In this document: one piece after another, positions 37,162-49,426 of the stretch
How positions within the stretch are numbered: the first letter of the stretch is position 1
Layout: each line of letters starts with the position of its first letter
Source of the DNA: Adiantum capillus-veneris
Taxonomy: Eukaryota; Streptophyta; Polypodiopsida; Polypodiales; Pteridaceae
DNA length: 64,000 bases
Direction of reading: 5' to 3'
Assembly (NCBI GenBank): GCA_014529385.2
Contig: CM043969.1
Location: 34,424,446-34,488,445 of the forward strand
The notes under the pieces: model-generated
Told to the model about the DNA's origin: nothing
What the model saw: the letters and a program-made list of their open reading frames with translations, nothing else
The model's database searches: none
Position numbers and translations under genes: made by a program

Positions 37162-39311
37162 TGAAACCGGCCCGTAGGGCGGTAGGCGTTGGCTTTCACC
37201 CAAAATTCTTTACTTTAAACACACACACAGAGCACTTTGCAAAGGAGACCTATAACGGGAATTAACACTAAATCACACACACGACTCGGAAGCTAGAATG
37301 CTCCGAGCAAACACCGACAACCTGTAGGCCCCAAAATTGGCGCCACTTTCGGTATTTCTTTTTTCTTTAGGAGGGTAAATTACAAGGTAAGGTCCTGGGA
37401 ATCCTTCACGTGTATCCACCTAGATACCATTTGATTTGGCCAAATTTCGGCAGCATAACAACCCCAAAACTTGCGCGAAACCAATTCCCCTGCTAAAACT
37501 CACTTGCATTGGCATATACCCTTTGATTCCTGCCCAAAAACAGTAAATTCAGCACGCTGTATCAGGGTAGTTTTCGTTCGACGTACGGGACGTCTAGTAC
37601 CGTTCGGTCGGACCCGTTCCGTTCCGTACGTTTAGTACGTTCTGTACGATCGAAAAATGTAGCCGTTTATGACCGTTGGCGGCAGTTTTTGCACGTGTTA
37701 GTGGGCGTTTAGGGAGCCATTTTGGAGCATGTTTGCAATCATGTGGCATGTACCAATGCCTATTGCCATGCTCTCCCTCTCACATCCATAATGCCCCATG
37801 CTCTCCCTCTCCCATGCTCTTCCTCTTCCTATAATCTATTTAAGCAACTCCTCCACCTTGTTCTCAACACAACTTACAAGCTACAAGCTCTAGCCTCTCA
37901 ATGCTCTCATCATCCATGTGCTCCCATTGAAGCTCTCAAGTGACAAGGCTCAAGCTCTCCTTCTCTCCCTTGGGTTTCTCCCCCTCAAGCCCCCATTGAA
38001 GCTCTCGAGTCTCAAGTGACAAGCTCTCCATCGTCTCTCCCTCTCAAGCTCTCATAATTGTAATCTGTCTAAATGTCAAGTTTCTTTAAGGCCTAAGCCT
38101 TAGGCTTAAGAATTATTTTATTTTTTTTATTTTGAACGTACATAACGTCATCGTACATCATAATTTTTTTTAGTTCGTTTAGTACCGCACATCATCGTAC
38201 GTGTACAAAACGTACAAGACCGTACGAGACCACCCTGCGCTGTATTTACTGGTTTTTGCCCTGTTTTCAGCCCCAAACAGTCCCCTTACTGTCCTCTGCC
38301 AGTGGGGCACGATTCCCAAGTGTCCTGGCGTCCGTATGGCTGAAAAACAGTCAAATTACAGCGCATGCACAGCGCTGATTTTGCACCTGTATGGTGAGGT
38401 TATGACCCTCACCAGTGCCTGCTTTGGAGTAGCCCTGTTCCTGCTCAAGGAGGCTCTTGCCTCAGCACGAAAGCATGAACCCACACAGCTGTACATCAGT
38501 CAAATGAGGAGCCCTCTTGTGGGGCATCACATAACTGCACGTAGGGGAGAGAGAGAGCAGTGTGTAGCGTGCAAGGAATCACTCCTAGCACCACACTGTA
38601 TATGAGAGGGAAAGGAAGCACTCCATAGCTCTTAACCTGTGACAAATTGCATAATGAGGCCTTCCCAGCTTAAAAATTCAGCGCCATTTCTTCCTGGAGA
38701 GGTAAGTGCATAAGAAAATGACACTTGGCGCATTTTCAAGCATTTGCCCGTTTCGGGTTCGCCGCTTAAAAATATCCCAACCGACGCGTCAATTGACTTC
38801 GCGGCAGAGTTATAAAGTGTTCCCCTAGTCATACCGGAGGTAATGAAGGGAACACATTTCACGGCCCAAAATAGCAGTTCCCTAAATTTTAGGAGATGCT
38901 TCCGTTGGGCTCCCACTGGTCTTCTGACCGTCTATCCTCATTGGAACCGCATCCAAAAGTGCAATGTGGCCCAACTGTCGGATACTTTTTGTTGGTAGTC
39001 CCACCTTGACTTTACGCCTTAATTGAGTTCACTTCCTGTATCCACCAACTTACTAAGTGCAACGGGGGGACCTATATGATCTTGCTCTGAGCCTAGACAT
39101 CCTCTTACCATACGAATTCCAGTACCGACCACTTCCCGTCTGCGGATGAATGTACCATTCACATTGGCCATACAATGTCCGACCGTTTGCTACTTCAAAA
39201 AGAGGGTCTCAAAACAAATAAAATAAACCCCATTGGAAAGAAACCAACAACCAAGGTTAGCAGTAGCCACATCCTTGTGACATGGTTAATAACTGCCACG
39301 TCCTCGTGACA
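37162..39311 (-). repeat. LTR-B (5' LTR) of the chromovirus, split by a hAT-like element
   Basis: It matches LTR-A end to end apart from a 683-bp gain (675-bp insert plus 8-bp duplication). Without the insert it is 1,467 bp. Differences from LTR-A are scattered single bases and 1-2-bp indels. Confidence 0.9.
37563..38237. mobile_element. Non-autonomous hAT-like DNA transposon (675 bp)
   Basis: An exact 8-bp duplication CGCTGTAT flanks it (37,555-37,562 and 38,238-38,245), and LTR-A shows the uninterrupted target at ~29,124-29,135. The ends are inverted: CAGGGTAGTTTTCGT on the left and, reversed, CAGGGTGGTCTCGTA on the right. Subterminal regions are dense in GTACG/CGTAC words. An 8-bp duplication with CAGGG ends is typical of the hAT superfamily. 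No transposase ORF is present, so it would depend on an enzyme supplied elsewhere. Its middle is CT-rich with small direct repeats (catgctctccctctc). Confidence 0.85.
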
Positions 39312-39658
39312 TCGAAAATGTAGAAGACGAAGTGAAGGAACTCTTGCAGCGCATGGGCATCCCGGAACCTATGCACACAGGTGCTTGGAGAGTAGGAAAG
39401 AAGGGAGTTGATGAGAAGGGAAACGTCAAAGAGAAAGCACTTATTTTGTGTTTCCCAACTTTGGAAACAAGGAAGGAATTCCTGAAGAAGAGACCAGCAC
39501 TTAAGAAAACTGGAATATTTATGGGGGATGACCTTACTTTAGCACAAATAGCACATATGCAAGAGTTGATGCCAGAGATCAAGGCAGCAAGGGAGAAGGG
39601 AAAAATTGCCTTTTATAGAGGGGGGAAAGTAGTGGTTTTGGAAAAACGCACAGCATGA
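39312..39658 (+). pseudogene. LINE ORF1, C-terminal part
   Basis: The frame resumes after the Gypsy insertion and runs ~115 codons to TGA at 39,656. It contains VKELLQRMGIPEPMHTGAWR, KALILCFPTLETRKEFLKKR and GIFMGDDLTLAQ, the layout of the RNA-binding C-terminal half of plant LINE ORF1 proteins (R-x-G, then a 'ILV-x-F' strand, then a D-L-T-x-x-Q helix). It ends ~30 bp before ORF2, as usual for LINEs. Confidence 0.7.
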
Positions 39659-39688
39659 TGGTGCGAGACATATGGGACCACACTCCGG

Positions 39689-42464
39689 ATGGCGGCATAG
39701 AATTGTAATGGATCATATAGACTGGGTGTGGGTGCCTTTGAGGATAGCTTCAGAGACAGAGACATTGTCTTTTACTCAGAGACACATCAAAAATCCGGAC
39801 AGTTGATGCCAAGTGTGACTAGTTACTTATGGGAGACAGCTTGTCGGCCAGACGCTAGATCCCAGCATGGGAGTCGAGGTTCAGGAGGGGTAGCAGTCTT
39901 GTTCAAGGAGGAGTTGCAGCCGCTATTACAGATTGTCCGGAGAGATGACCCGGCGAGATACATGTGGGTGAGACTAAGAGCTGAGACAGGCAGATTCTTA
40001 TACATTGCTATATGTTACTTTCCCCCCAGCACATCAGTCTATACCTCACCTAGAGGGCAATCTCCTTTCTCTATACTTGATGATGACATATGGGAGTTCT
40101 CTAGAGATGGAGATATCATTCTCTTCGGAGACTTTAATGCCAAGACTGCCAACTCCCAAACGGTATTTTATGATACCTCGGAGGAGATGCTTAGAGAGAT
40201 GGATATATCGGAGATGGCGCTTGACAGACACTCACAGGATAGAGAGCACACAGAGTATGGGAGATATCTCATGGAGATGACGACTACGCATGGTCTGGCC
40301 ATACTTAATGGTCTAGAGATTTTTCCTTCGTCTGGGGGATTCACATGCTTTCCACACAGACATGGGGCCAGTACAGTGGCCTATGTCATGACTTTACCGA
40401 GCTTCATCTCTAATATTTAGGATTTCAGTGTGGGCCCTAGATGTGTTGGAGTAGCAGTAGACCATGCTCTCTTGACTTTTTCAGTCTCTTTCCAGTATAG
40501 TGTCTCTCAGACACCACGGAGGATTGCACACACACGGTATACTTTTACACCAAAGACGAATTCAGTTTATGTGGAAGAGATTTACAGACGGATGTGGGCA
40601 GCCGAGCCTGTATATACAGTGGAGGAGATCACCACTTTATTGGCGGAGATCTTGCATGGGGCAGCAGCAGAGGCATACCCACACACTCAACCTGATCAGA
40701 GAAGACGTTCTGGGAACATGCCTCACAATACTTGGTATGATGAGGAGTGCAGAGAGATGAGAGTTCAGATTCAGAGCAAGCTTATACTTGGAGTCATTAC
40801 ATATAGACAGTCTCGGATTGCCCTTCGGCGTTTAGTGCAACGGAAGAAGCGGGCCTTTTAAGCCCAGATGGAACGTGATTTGTATCAGCTCTTTTTGAGT
40901 CGAGATTCAGGTGAGGCCTGCCGTCTCTTCCATGAGCACTCTCCTCCTCCAATGATTACCTCTCCTGAGACTTGGGGTCAGTACACAGCATCATTATATA
41001 CAGTACCTGGGCAACCACCATTACCAGACCCTCTAGAGCCATGTCCATCCACTAGTACCTTCTTTACCACTGAGATGGTGAAGAACGCCATTGACAGGAT
41101 GAGGACTAGGAGAGCATATGATCATGATGGTTTGGTGGCAGAGCACTTGATATATGCTAGGGATTTACTGTCAGAGGTTCTTGCACGGTTGTTTAACCGT
41201 GTCATGTGTGAGGGACTACCCAAGTGTTGGAGATTATCTACTATTGTACCTCTCTTCAAGGCAGGGGACCCCACAGTACCAGGGAACAACCGTACTATTA
41301 TGATAGGACACACATTGGCACGGTTGTATGCATCCATTCTTGAACAGCAACTGAGTAAATGGGCAGAAAATGAGGGCATACGAGCAACAGGACAGGCTGG
41401 ATTCAGGAGGGGTTTCTCCACTTTGGACCACATTCTTACACTCAGAGCCATTATTGAGGAGGGTCGGGCACATGGGACGGATGTATTGCTGCTTTGTGGA
41501 CTTCCGCAAAGCATTTGACACGTGCCGAGAGCCAGATTGATGCACAGGCTACTGATGTTGGGAGTACCCACAGAGATCATATGGGGGATCATGGCTTTAT
41601 ACGGCTCAGTGACTGGCCAGGTATGCACTCTTGAGGGGATTTCTGACATTGTTCATTCCACTATTGGAGTGAAACAGGGGTGTCCTTTGTCACCTACACT
41701 TTTTGGTATGTATGTAGATGAGGTCTCTGACTACATTGACAGAGAGGGTGACAAAGGCGCTCAGCTAGCAGGGACATGGATCCCTTTATTATTACATGTT
41801 GATGATATCGTGTTGATATCAGAGTCGCCAGAGGGCATGCAAAGACATTTGGATGCATTGCACAACTTTGCAGAGGATAGTGAACTGTCTGTGAACCTTG
41901 GTAAAACCAAGGTTATGGTGTTTACCACCACACCACAGTGGGTCAAGAGATCGGCACCTACACTCGTATATGGTCAAGACACTGTGGAGTACACAGATGA
42001 ATATACCGAGGTTTACTCTGAGGAGAGCAGCAGAGACTAGACTGTCCAGAGCCTATGCGGCATTGTGAGGGCTAGAGAGGATGTGTTCGCAGGTTCAGTT
42101 TCATGAACCACGAACAAAGTTATGGCTCTTTGATACTTTGGTTGCTTCAGCTATGCTTTATGGGGTCCAAGTGTGGGGACCATCTGTGAATCATGACAGT
42201 TGGAGGAACATGGAGAGACCCTTGGTATTTATGATATCCCAGATGATTAGAGCCAAGGCCTCCGTACCACATGCGATTATTCAAGCGGAGGTAGCCGCCC
42301 CTCCTATAGAGATTGAGGCTCTTACCAGATCAGTGTCCTTTATGCACAGTCTATGGGATACACATAGAGGCAGATATACTAGATTGGCTCTTGAGTCCTC
42401 TAGACAGTTAGCGATGCAGGGAGATGCATCATGTTGGTATACGCAGATGACCTCATGGTTGTAA
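39689..42464 (+). pseudogene. LINE ORF2: endonuclease and reverse transcriptase
   Basis: ATG 39,689 is followed after three codons by TAG, then an APE-type endonuclease (39,728-40,420) with YSETH, a GSRGSGGVAVL-like strand and LFGDFNAKT (~40,118-40,147). Reverse transcriptase covers ~40,868-42,040: GNNRTIMIGHTLARLYASIL, GQAGFRRGFSTLDHIL, GVKQGCPLSPTLFGMY and HVDDIVLIS (catalytic YADD changed to HVDD). Breaks are TAG at 40,418, TAA at 40,859, two compensating frameshifts at ~41,490-41,520 and a frameshift at ~42,040-42,080. A C-terminal domain (LWLFDTLVASAMLYGVQVWG) follows. It is truncated at ~42,465 against a gypsy remnant, with no poly-A tail seen. Confidence 0.8.
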
Positions 42465-42465
42465 G

Positions 42466-45400
42466 AGCACCTAACCATTCTTCTTCAATTTCAAATCGCG
42501 ACGATGGCGATCTGCTGCCTTTTTCCGTCTTTCTTGAGATTTCTGCAAAGCCTCGCGGACCTTGGCAAAAGCAGTGTCCAAGTCGCACATGTACTCATCG
42601 ACTTCAAAAATCTTATCTTTCGTGCTTAGGAAGGGTGTAACCTTCGTAGCACCTTGAATAATCTCAAATGGCACCTTTCCCGTCGAAGAGTGTATCGTGT
42701 TATTGTAGGCAAATTCCACCAAAGGTAAATACTTTTCCCGTTGAGTATTCTGATCCGAGATGTAAGAAGACTTCAATAAATCTAGTACCACTGTATTGGC
42801 AATCTGAAATTGCCCGTCAGTCTGCGGGTGGAAAGATGACGAGAACTGCAATCGCGTCCCAATGTTCTCCCAAATAGCCTTCCAAAACAAACTCCTAAAT
42901 CTAGGGTCCCTGTCGGAGACAATTGTCTCGAGCATGCCATGTAATCTAAGATCTGAGCCACAAACAGTCTCGCTAAGTGATCCGGCTTGACTGTTTTCCT
43001 CATTGGAATGAAATGAGCTTGCTTGCTAAACCTGTCAATAACAGTCCAGATACCATCGTGACCACTCTGTGTTCTCGGGAGATCAAAAATGAAATCCATT
43101 GCAATACTTTCCCAGGGGCGGCTTGGTATGGGTAAAGGCTGTAACAATCTCTGTGCTTTATGCCTGTCAAACTTGACCTTCTAGCATACCAAGCAATTGC
43201 GCACAAACTCGTCCACATCCTTCTTGAGTCTCGGCCAAAAGAAGTATCTCTCTACCCCTTTCAAGGTGCTAGCAATGCCACGTTGACCCGTAAGAAGTGG
43301 ACAGTGGCATTCGGTCAATAACCTTTCCCCTCAACGGCTGTGTAACGCACAACATGGTTTTCCTCATCAAGTAGCCATCCCGAATGGAATATCCCGCTAT
43401 TGTCTTTCCATCCCGTATCCGTGTGAAAATGTCTGCAAAATCTGTATCTGTGGCATACTGATCGACCATATCCTCGAAGCTCCTATGATGTATCACGGAA
43501 ACAGCCAGAACCAACGGCTTCCAAGACAAAGCATCTGCCACCAAATTCTTCTATCCCTTCACATGGACGATCTGGAAGTGAAATTGTGACAAGGTGTTCG
43601 CCCACTGCACCTGCTTTTCCGATAGCTGCTTCTGTGACAAAAAGTAGCGTAAACTCTGATGGTCTATGAAGACAGTAAAATCCGCTCCGAGTAGGTAATG
43701 TCGCCACTGAGTAAGAGCATGGATAACCACCAAAAGCTCTTTCTCATAAATCTGTGCTGTCAATTCCGGTCTTGTGAACAATCGGCTCTCGTAAGCAATG
43801 ACATGGCCTTCTTGCATTAAGACCGCACCCAGACTACGACCACAACCATCACAATATACCTCAAATGACTTCTGCAAGTCCAGCAAAGTCAAAATTGGTC
43901 CTGTAGTCAATTTCTCTTTCAGTGTCTGAAAGGTAGTCACCTCTGTGAGTCCCCGCGAGAAAGGGACTCCTTTCTGTGTCAAAATATGCGAAGGGGAAGC
44001 AAACTCTGCAAACTTTCTAATGAACCGCCTGTAATACGAACACAAACCCAAGAAGCTTCTAACTTCATGGACGTTCTTCAAATCGGGCCAATCACGGATA
44101 GTCTATATCTTGGCCAGGTCCATCTACACTCCTGCTGCTAAGACAATGTGTCCCAAAAAGTGTATCTCTGGTAGAAAAAATTCACTTTTCTTCGCATTAA
44201 TCACCAACTTGTGATCTCGTAATGCCTGAAAGACCTCTAGCAAATGTTCTCTATGTTCTGCCTCATCCTTGGAGAAAACAATGATGTCATCAAAGAAAGT
44301 GCCACAAATAGTCTGTACTCTAGAAAAATCCTGTCCATCATCCAGTTAAATGTCGCAGGAGCATTGGCTAGGCCAAAAGGCATCACCAAAAACTCAGATT
44401 ACCCAAAAGTCGTACGAAAAGCTGTCTTGTAGACATCTCCCGGTGCGATTCGGTTTGATCATATCCGCTCTTCAAATTGATCATGCTAACGCACGAGGAT
44501 CCCTGTAGTCGGTCAAGTATATTATCGATCCTAGGAATCAGAAATCTATTCTTGATGGTGATTTTGTTGAGAGCTCTATAATCGATGCACATTCTCCAAG
44601 ATCCGTCTTTCTTCAAAACCAACAACACTAGAGAGCAATACGGTGAAGTACTAGGCTGGACAAGACCCTTTTCCAAGAGGTCTTTCACTTGGTTCAGAAT
44701 TTCTTCGTTCTGGGCTTGGCTCACATGGTAAGGTGGCCGGTTCGGTGGTGTGCTTCCAGGTATCACATCAATGGTATGATCCTCAAGACGAGCGGGTGGC
44801 AACTCACCTGGCAAGCCCTCTCAAAAGCAATTGGCATGAGTGTAGAGAAAATCTCGGCGTTCTTTTTCGAGGTCAAAACATATTCGACCTTCATCATCAT
44901 TCAGTCCTTTCCAAAAAGTAAAGAAACTGAATTTCATCAAGTACAATGTCTATGCCCTTCATTCGTCAAAGTCGCTTCCTCAACCCGGTAGTAAACCACG
45001 GCGTTGTTCTTGTGGTACCAAGGGATTTCGAGTAGGAAGTCACAACCTCCCAAGGGAATTACGTAGAAATCCTCGTACCCCTGACATTGCAAACGAAGTT
45101 TGCTAATGATCGGTGTAATGACAACATCCCATCCAAGTGCCGCTAGAACTACCTCTGCCTGTGGCCTCAGGCTGTCGGGCGTAATTCCAAATCGAGCCGC
45201 TAATTCAAGTGAAAAGAAGTTGGCCTTGGCTCCTTCATCTTAGAAAAAAAGGGCTTCCTGATCTTTCACTTTGCCCTAAAAGCGACAAAGTTTTGTACTT
45301 CCATTCATTTGATTCGGTTCGGGCCCCACACAATGTGGTACCGGTTTTGCTTTCATCTGCCTTTTCTGCCACGTTTCTCAGCTGCTTTCAAACTCTCTAA

Positions 45401-46430
45401 CCTTTCTTCATATTGTTCATTCGGTGCCTTTTTAGGGCACTTCGCGGAGATATGCCCAGTTTCCCTGCATCCAAAGCACTTCCGCTCTTTGATGTAGAGA
45501 GCTCTCTCCCAAAGTGTGAGCTCGGGTCGTGCATCCTTTTCTTTCTGTTCTGGGTTACTCTTCTTCTTTCTACTTTCATTGTTTCAAGTGTGTTCAGTTC
45601 GCTGCGTCATGATTTCATCTGTGTGGTAGGTCAAACTGCCTGAGTGAATGGCAAAACCCCGTTTCGCATGACTCATTAATTCCTGAATGGAATCTGACTT
45701 TTGCTCTACGCAGTGATCTCGGATCTCTGTAGGAAGTCTCAAGGTAAACCGCTCAATCTATTCTTTGAACGAGATCTTTTTAAATGAAGAGGCTAGTAGA
45801 AAAGAGCTCCAGAATCTCTCGCAATATGCGTCCAAAGTATCCTTCTTGGTCATCCGAAGATGGTTCCAAGCAATTCGTATGTCGCCTTCGTACTCCCGAG
45901 TCAACCAAGAAGAAATAAAAAAGCCTTTTAAATTTCAACCATTTAACTGGCGCTTTCCTGTTCAATAGAAGCGTGGACCACCAAGTTTGAGCATTTCCCC
46001 TAAAGTAGGAAGTAGCCCCCCGAATCTTGGAGTGCTCTGAGTAACGCCCTCCAGAGAAAGCTATGTCAAACTGCTGTATGAAGGCCAAAGCCTTCGAAGC
46101 ATCTCCAAAACCAGAAAACGTGTTAAATTTAATTGATTGTCCACCTTCTTTGAACTCTCGGTTTTTCTTGCTTTTATCTTCCCAAAAGTCATACTGGTTG
46201 GCTTTGTAAAAATTCTTCTTCCTTGCATAGAAGCTGTTGTCATCGGAGTCCGAACTATCCGAAGACGAGTCCTTTGTAGAAATGTCCAAAACTGGGCGAG
46301 ATTTTGACTTCTTTGCCTTTTTCTTGCCCTTTCAGAAGCTTTGCTTTTTGCTTCGCTAGGCATTGGCCCAAAAAGCGCAGAAGCGCCTTGAAAATCATGA
46401 GTTATTTTTAGAAGTGGGTCAAAGCTCATC
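42466..46430 (-). pseudogene. Second chromovirus-like Gypsy gag-pol remnant, no LTRs
   Basis: Pieces in several minus frames give Gag (SIKFNTFSGFGDASKALAFI, ~46,130; WWSTLLLNRKAP), a CCHC knuckle CFGCRETGHISAKC (~45,475-45,430), a weak protease region (~45,240), RT (PPNRPPYHVSQAQ, YRALNKITIKNRF, ~44,780-44,530), RNase H (DHQSLRYFLSQKQL) and integrase ([29 protein letters not shown]). In integrase the Glu of the usual Q-S-E is replaced by Gln-Ile. It ends inside the region just after integrase, at the LINE junction. There are frameshifts at several points and a TAG at 43,551. No flanking LTR or target duplication was found, so it is likely a truncated or deletion-derived fragment. Confidence 0.8.
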
Positions 46431-46614
46431 AATCATCTCATATCTTAGCTGGTGGTCCCCAAAAGCAACAGCAAGTCGACAAACCATGGCTTGCGCATAG
46501 CACCCACCACCTGAATAAGCTCCCAACCAGCAATGTGCACATCTGAGCTGGATGATAGCATCAAAGCTCGATCGAAAGCACTCTATCCAGGAAAGCATAG
46601 AGCCAGAGGTGCCA

Positions 46615-46723
<109 letters not shown>

Positions 46724-46785
46724 GTGTGTGTGTGTGGCACACACACAGAGTAAACAATCAGTGAAGAGAGAGAAACAAAACTAAC

Positions 46786-47077
46786 CAGCAGCCAAAAGGA
46801 GGTAGTTGGGAGGCTCAGGAACAGGTGTCGAAAGCTCCTCCCATTCTGGAGGAATCTCCCCTCTTCTTCTGAATAAGGGGGGAGCCTGCTTGGTATTCCT
46901 AGAGCTGGCATCGTCTTGGGGAAGAGAGCCGGCAGCAGCTGATATTTTGAACCATGACGAGCTTCTCTGCCTTTGAATGCAGGAAAAAGAAGACAGCTTC
47001 AAGTTTTCCTTCGAAACGCGCTGCTGCCGAGCGCCCAAGCCCAATAAAAGATGGTGCTGCTTGCACACCTTAGCCAT
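46786..47077 (-). CDS. Host gene, first exon: putative plastid transit peptide
   Basis: From ATG 47,077 the exon gives ~97 codons. The N-terminus is basic, Ser-rich and without acidic residues for the first ~20 positions (MAKVCKQHHLLLGLGARQQR), then SSFSCIQRQRSSSWFKISAAAG, a style typical of plastid targeting. The part before the donor reads PPEWEELSTPVPEPPNYLLLAA. A GT donor (G|GTTAGT, plus 46,785-46,784) allows a phase-1 join to the acceptor at 26,437, giving a Gly codon and a continuous hydrophobic segment. Without splicing the frame ends at a TAG within the donor. A GA-rich leader precedes the ATG, common in plant 5' UTRs. The gene would encode ~333 residues. Confidence 0.65.
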
Positions 47078-47527
47078 CTCTCACTCAACTCTCTCTCTCT
47101 CTCTCGCATAAAACTCCCGTTTTTTCTCCCCCTCTCCTTGAGACTAAGTGACACCCATATTAAATGCCATGGGATCAACGGTCGGGGTTGCAGGGCAGGA
47201 TCTCGAGGCACACTATACTTGGCCAACGGGAAAAACGAGGCACGTCGTCAAAAAGGCAAGGCGTATTAAAAATGGCCAATGAGAAAAATGAGGCGCGGTG
47301 AGGCGATTTGAATCCAAGACTTGGCCGTCCTGGTTTAGGGACGCATAGGCTAACCACCTCACTCGCGCATGCATTGTGTACCCACAACCGTTTTTACAAC
47401 ATTTTATTAACATGCATTTTTCAAGCTGTCCAGGTTTAGTGCCCGTCCAGGTTTAGTTTTTGATTTGACTGTTGCTGCTGCGATCTCCTCTGCTTTCGAG
47501 CGTGAGCTTCTCCGCCTTTGATCCCAT

Positions 47528-47560
<33 letters not shown>

Positions 47561-47590
47561 TTTAAATATGGGTGTTACTTAGTCCTGAGG

Positions 47591-47640
<50 letters not shown>

Positions 47641-49046
47641 AAGAGACTGCATGAAGTTATATAAAACAAGTGATAATCACAAGGCCATTGATAGTGGCAT
47701 ACCGGTTCATCTTTAAAAAATCAACTATCCCAAAGAGCCCCTCAAAGATTTTCTACCTCTGACTTCCCCCTACTCGCGCTTGTTGCGGCAGACGCACACG
47801 CCCTCCTCCCCCCTTCTTTCTTGACAGTGCCATGCAGAGGGCATGGTATGTGGATAGATGGTGGACACGTCTTTAAGAGCCAACCTGAGAACGAACCATT
47901 GAGTTATGCACTCAGCTTCTCTCTTCTCCATTAGCTCATCATCTCCTCCCACGCCAATATCCTTGGAACCTTTGTTATTGCAACACGGCAACCTTCCCCT
48001 TGTGTACTTCTCTCCTCCTTTTTGTTCGTGCGTGCTTTGGCGCCTTGCGCGCGCACACGCACACACACACAGAGATTGAATTATCGTCCGTGGAGATCAG
48101 ATATGATCCATGGAACGGAAATCAAAACATTACAAAGGGGTTCTTCTAAACGAAAGGATCATGAGATACATCTCAGTTAAGGACTTCCAAAGATGTGTCA
48201 AAAAGAAGAGCTAAAATGAACAAAACTAAGAAGGGGAAGGTGAGGAAGGAGCCAGCTTGGGAGTTCGAAACTCCTGAATAATGGCTTTACCTCCTCAATA
48301 GACTGCCCATTTCCCTGTTGTGCGCGCTTCTCGCATCTTCTGGAATTCTACCTTCTTTTGTTTGAGTTGGCGGGTGTGAGATCTTCTGCAAACCAAATAT
48401 TAGTATCCTTGAGAAGCCTTGATTGCTCAAGGAGTTTGATTCAATCCGCCTTGGTCTTGAAAGTGAGAATTGCGTAATTGGTGCGATGTATGAGAGGTGA
48501 TTGTTGCGAAATCCCATTCTACCAAGTGGGTTATTGCTTGGATACGGGAAAAACACACGTGAAACTTGAGATCCCCCTCCCCTTTCCAGTCACTTGGGAG
48601 CCGAGGTGTTGGGCATGGAGTTCTCAGGCATATTGGTGTAGTAAAAATTGAGCAATTGACAAAGGTAGGGCAAGTTTAGATGTGCGAAAAAGAGGTGTTG
48701 AGGATAATCTTTAATCACGAGGCTTGCATTGATCATGGGCCCGACGGGCGTGGTGAAGAGTGGATAAAAGTTGTACAGGTGCTACCTCATGAGGAGGGAA
48801 AGATTGGAACAAGGAGAAGACCCACTTGGTATAGGACAAAGAGCGCCTCTCAGTGATGACCAACCTTGTTGTGGCTCTAGTTATGGCAGGACACCTTCCA
48901 TGAATTTTTGAATGGCTTCTTGGCCACTCAAACCTCTTACTATCTTACAAAAACCACAAAAACCCAGGGATGCATTTGCTACAAATTCTAGAGTTGCTAC
49001 CAGTTGGAATGTGACATGGCATAATCAACAACACAAAGCCTAGGGT

Positions 49047-49050
<4 letters not shown>
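47078..49050. other. Upstream flank of the host gene, no other gene seen
   Basis: It contains a short CT tract at 47,092-47,105, a run of 31 C at 47,530-47,560 and (CT)n at 47,591-47,639. It also has one arm of a long inverted repeat (48,708-48,857). The promoter of the minus-strand host gene should lie in its left part, but I see no clear TATA box. Confidence 0.4.
48708..48857 (+). repeat. Inverted repeat arm, partner at 63,758-63,915
   Basis: Read in reverse complement, this matches 63,758-63,915 at ~80% (for example ctttgtcctataccaag, gggtcttctccttgttcc, cccatgatcaa). The right arm carries a ~10-bp extra stretch. The arms lie outside both ends of the nested Copia/Gypsy block. Confidence 0.75.

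Positions 49051-49134
<84 letters not shown>
49051..49134. repeat. (CT)n microsatellite abutting the Copia 5' LTR
   Basis: About 42 CT units end directly where the LTR begins. The Copia element appears to have inserted at the edge of this tract. Confidence 0.95.

Positions 49135-49426
<292 letters not shown>

Larger units (their letters stand above)
28734..39311 (-). mobile_element. Ty3/Gypsy chromovirus with three LTRs, inserted in LINE ORF1
   Basis: Reading on the minus strand, the order is LTR-B (39,311-37,162, split by a hAT-like insert), primer site and a short leader, LTR-C (37,026-35,552), gag-pol (35,517-30,370), polypurine tract, LTR-A (30,199-28,734). The element ends are TG...CA. 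The flanking 5-mers are ccgaa (28,729-28,733) and tcgaa (39,312-39,316), a target duplication with one mismatch. Removing the element restores the LINE ORF1 frame across the junction. LTR-A and LTR-B differ by only a few bases per 100, while LTR-C is about 80% similar to them (by eye). Confidence 0.85.

Noticed and set aside
42466-46430. Gypsy remnant as a complete insertion into the LINE
   Set aside because: No LTRs and no target duplication are visible and LINE sequence does not resume on the right, so it is reported as a truncated fragment only.
47530-47560. Homopolymer runs (31 C here, 24 G at 19,586, ~13 C at 63,599)
   Set aside because: Such runs are often sequencing or assembly artefacts. 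No function is claimed and their lengths should not be trusted.
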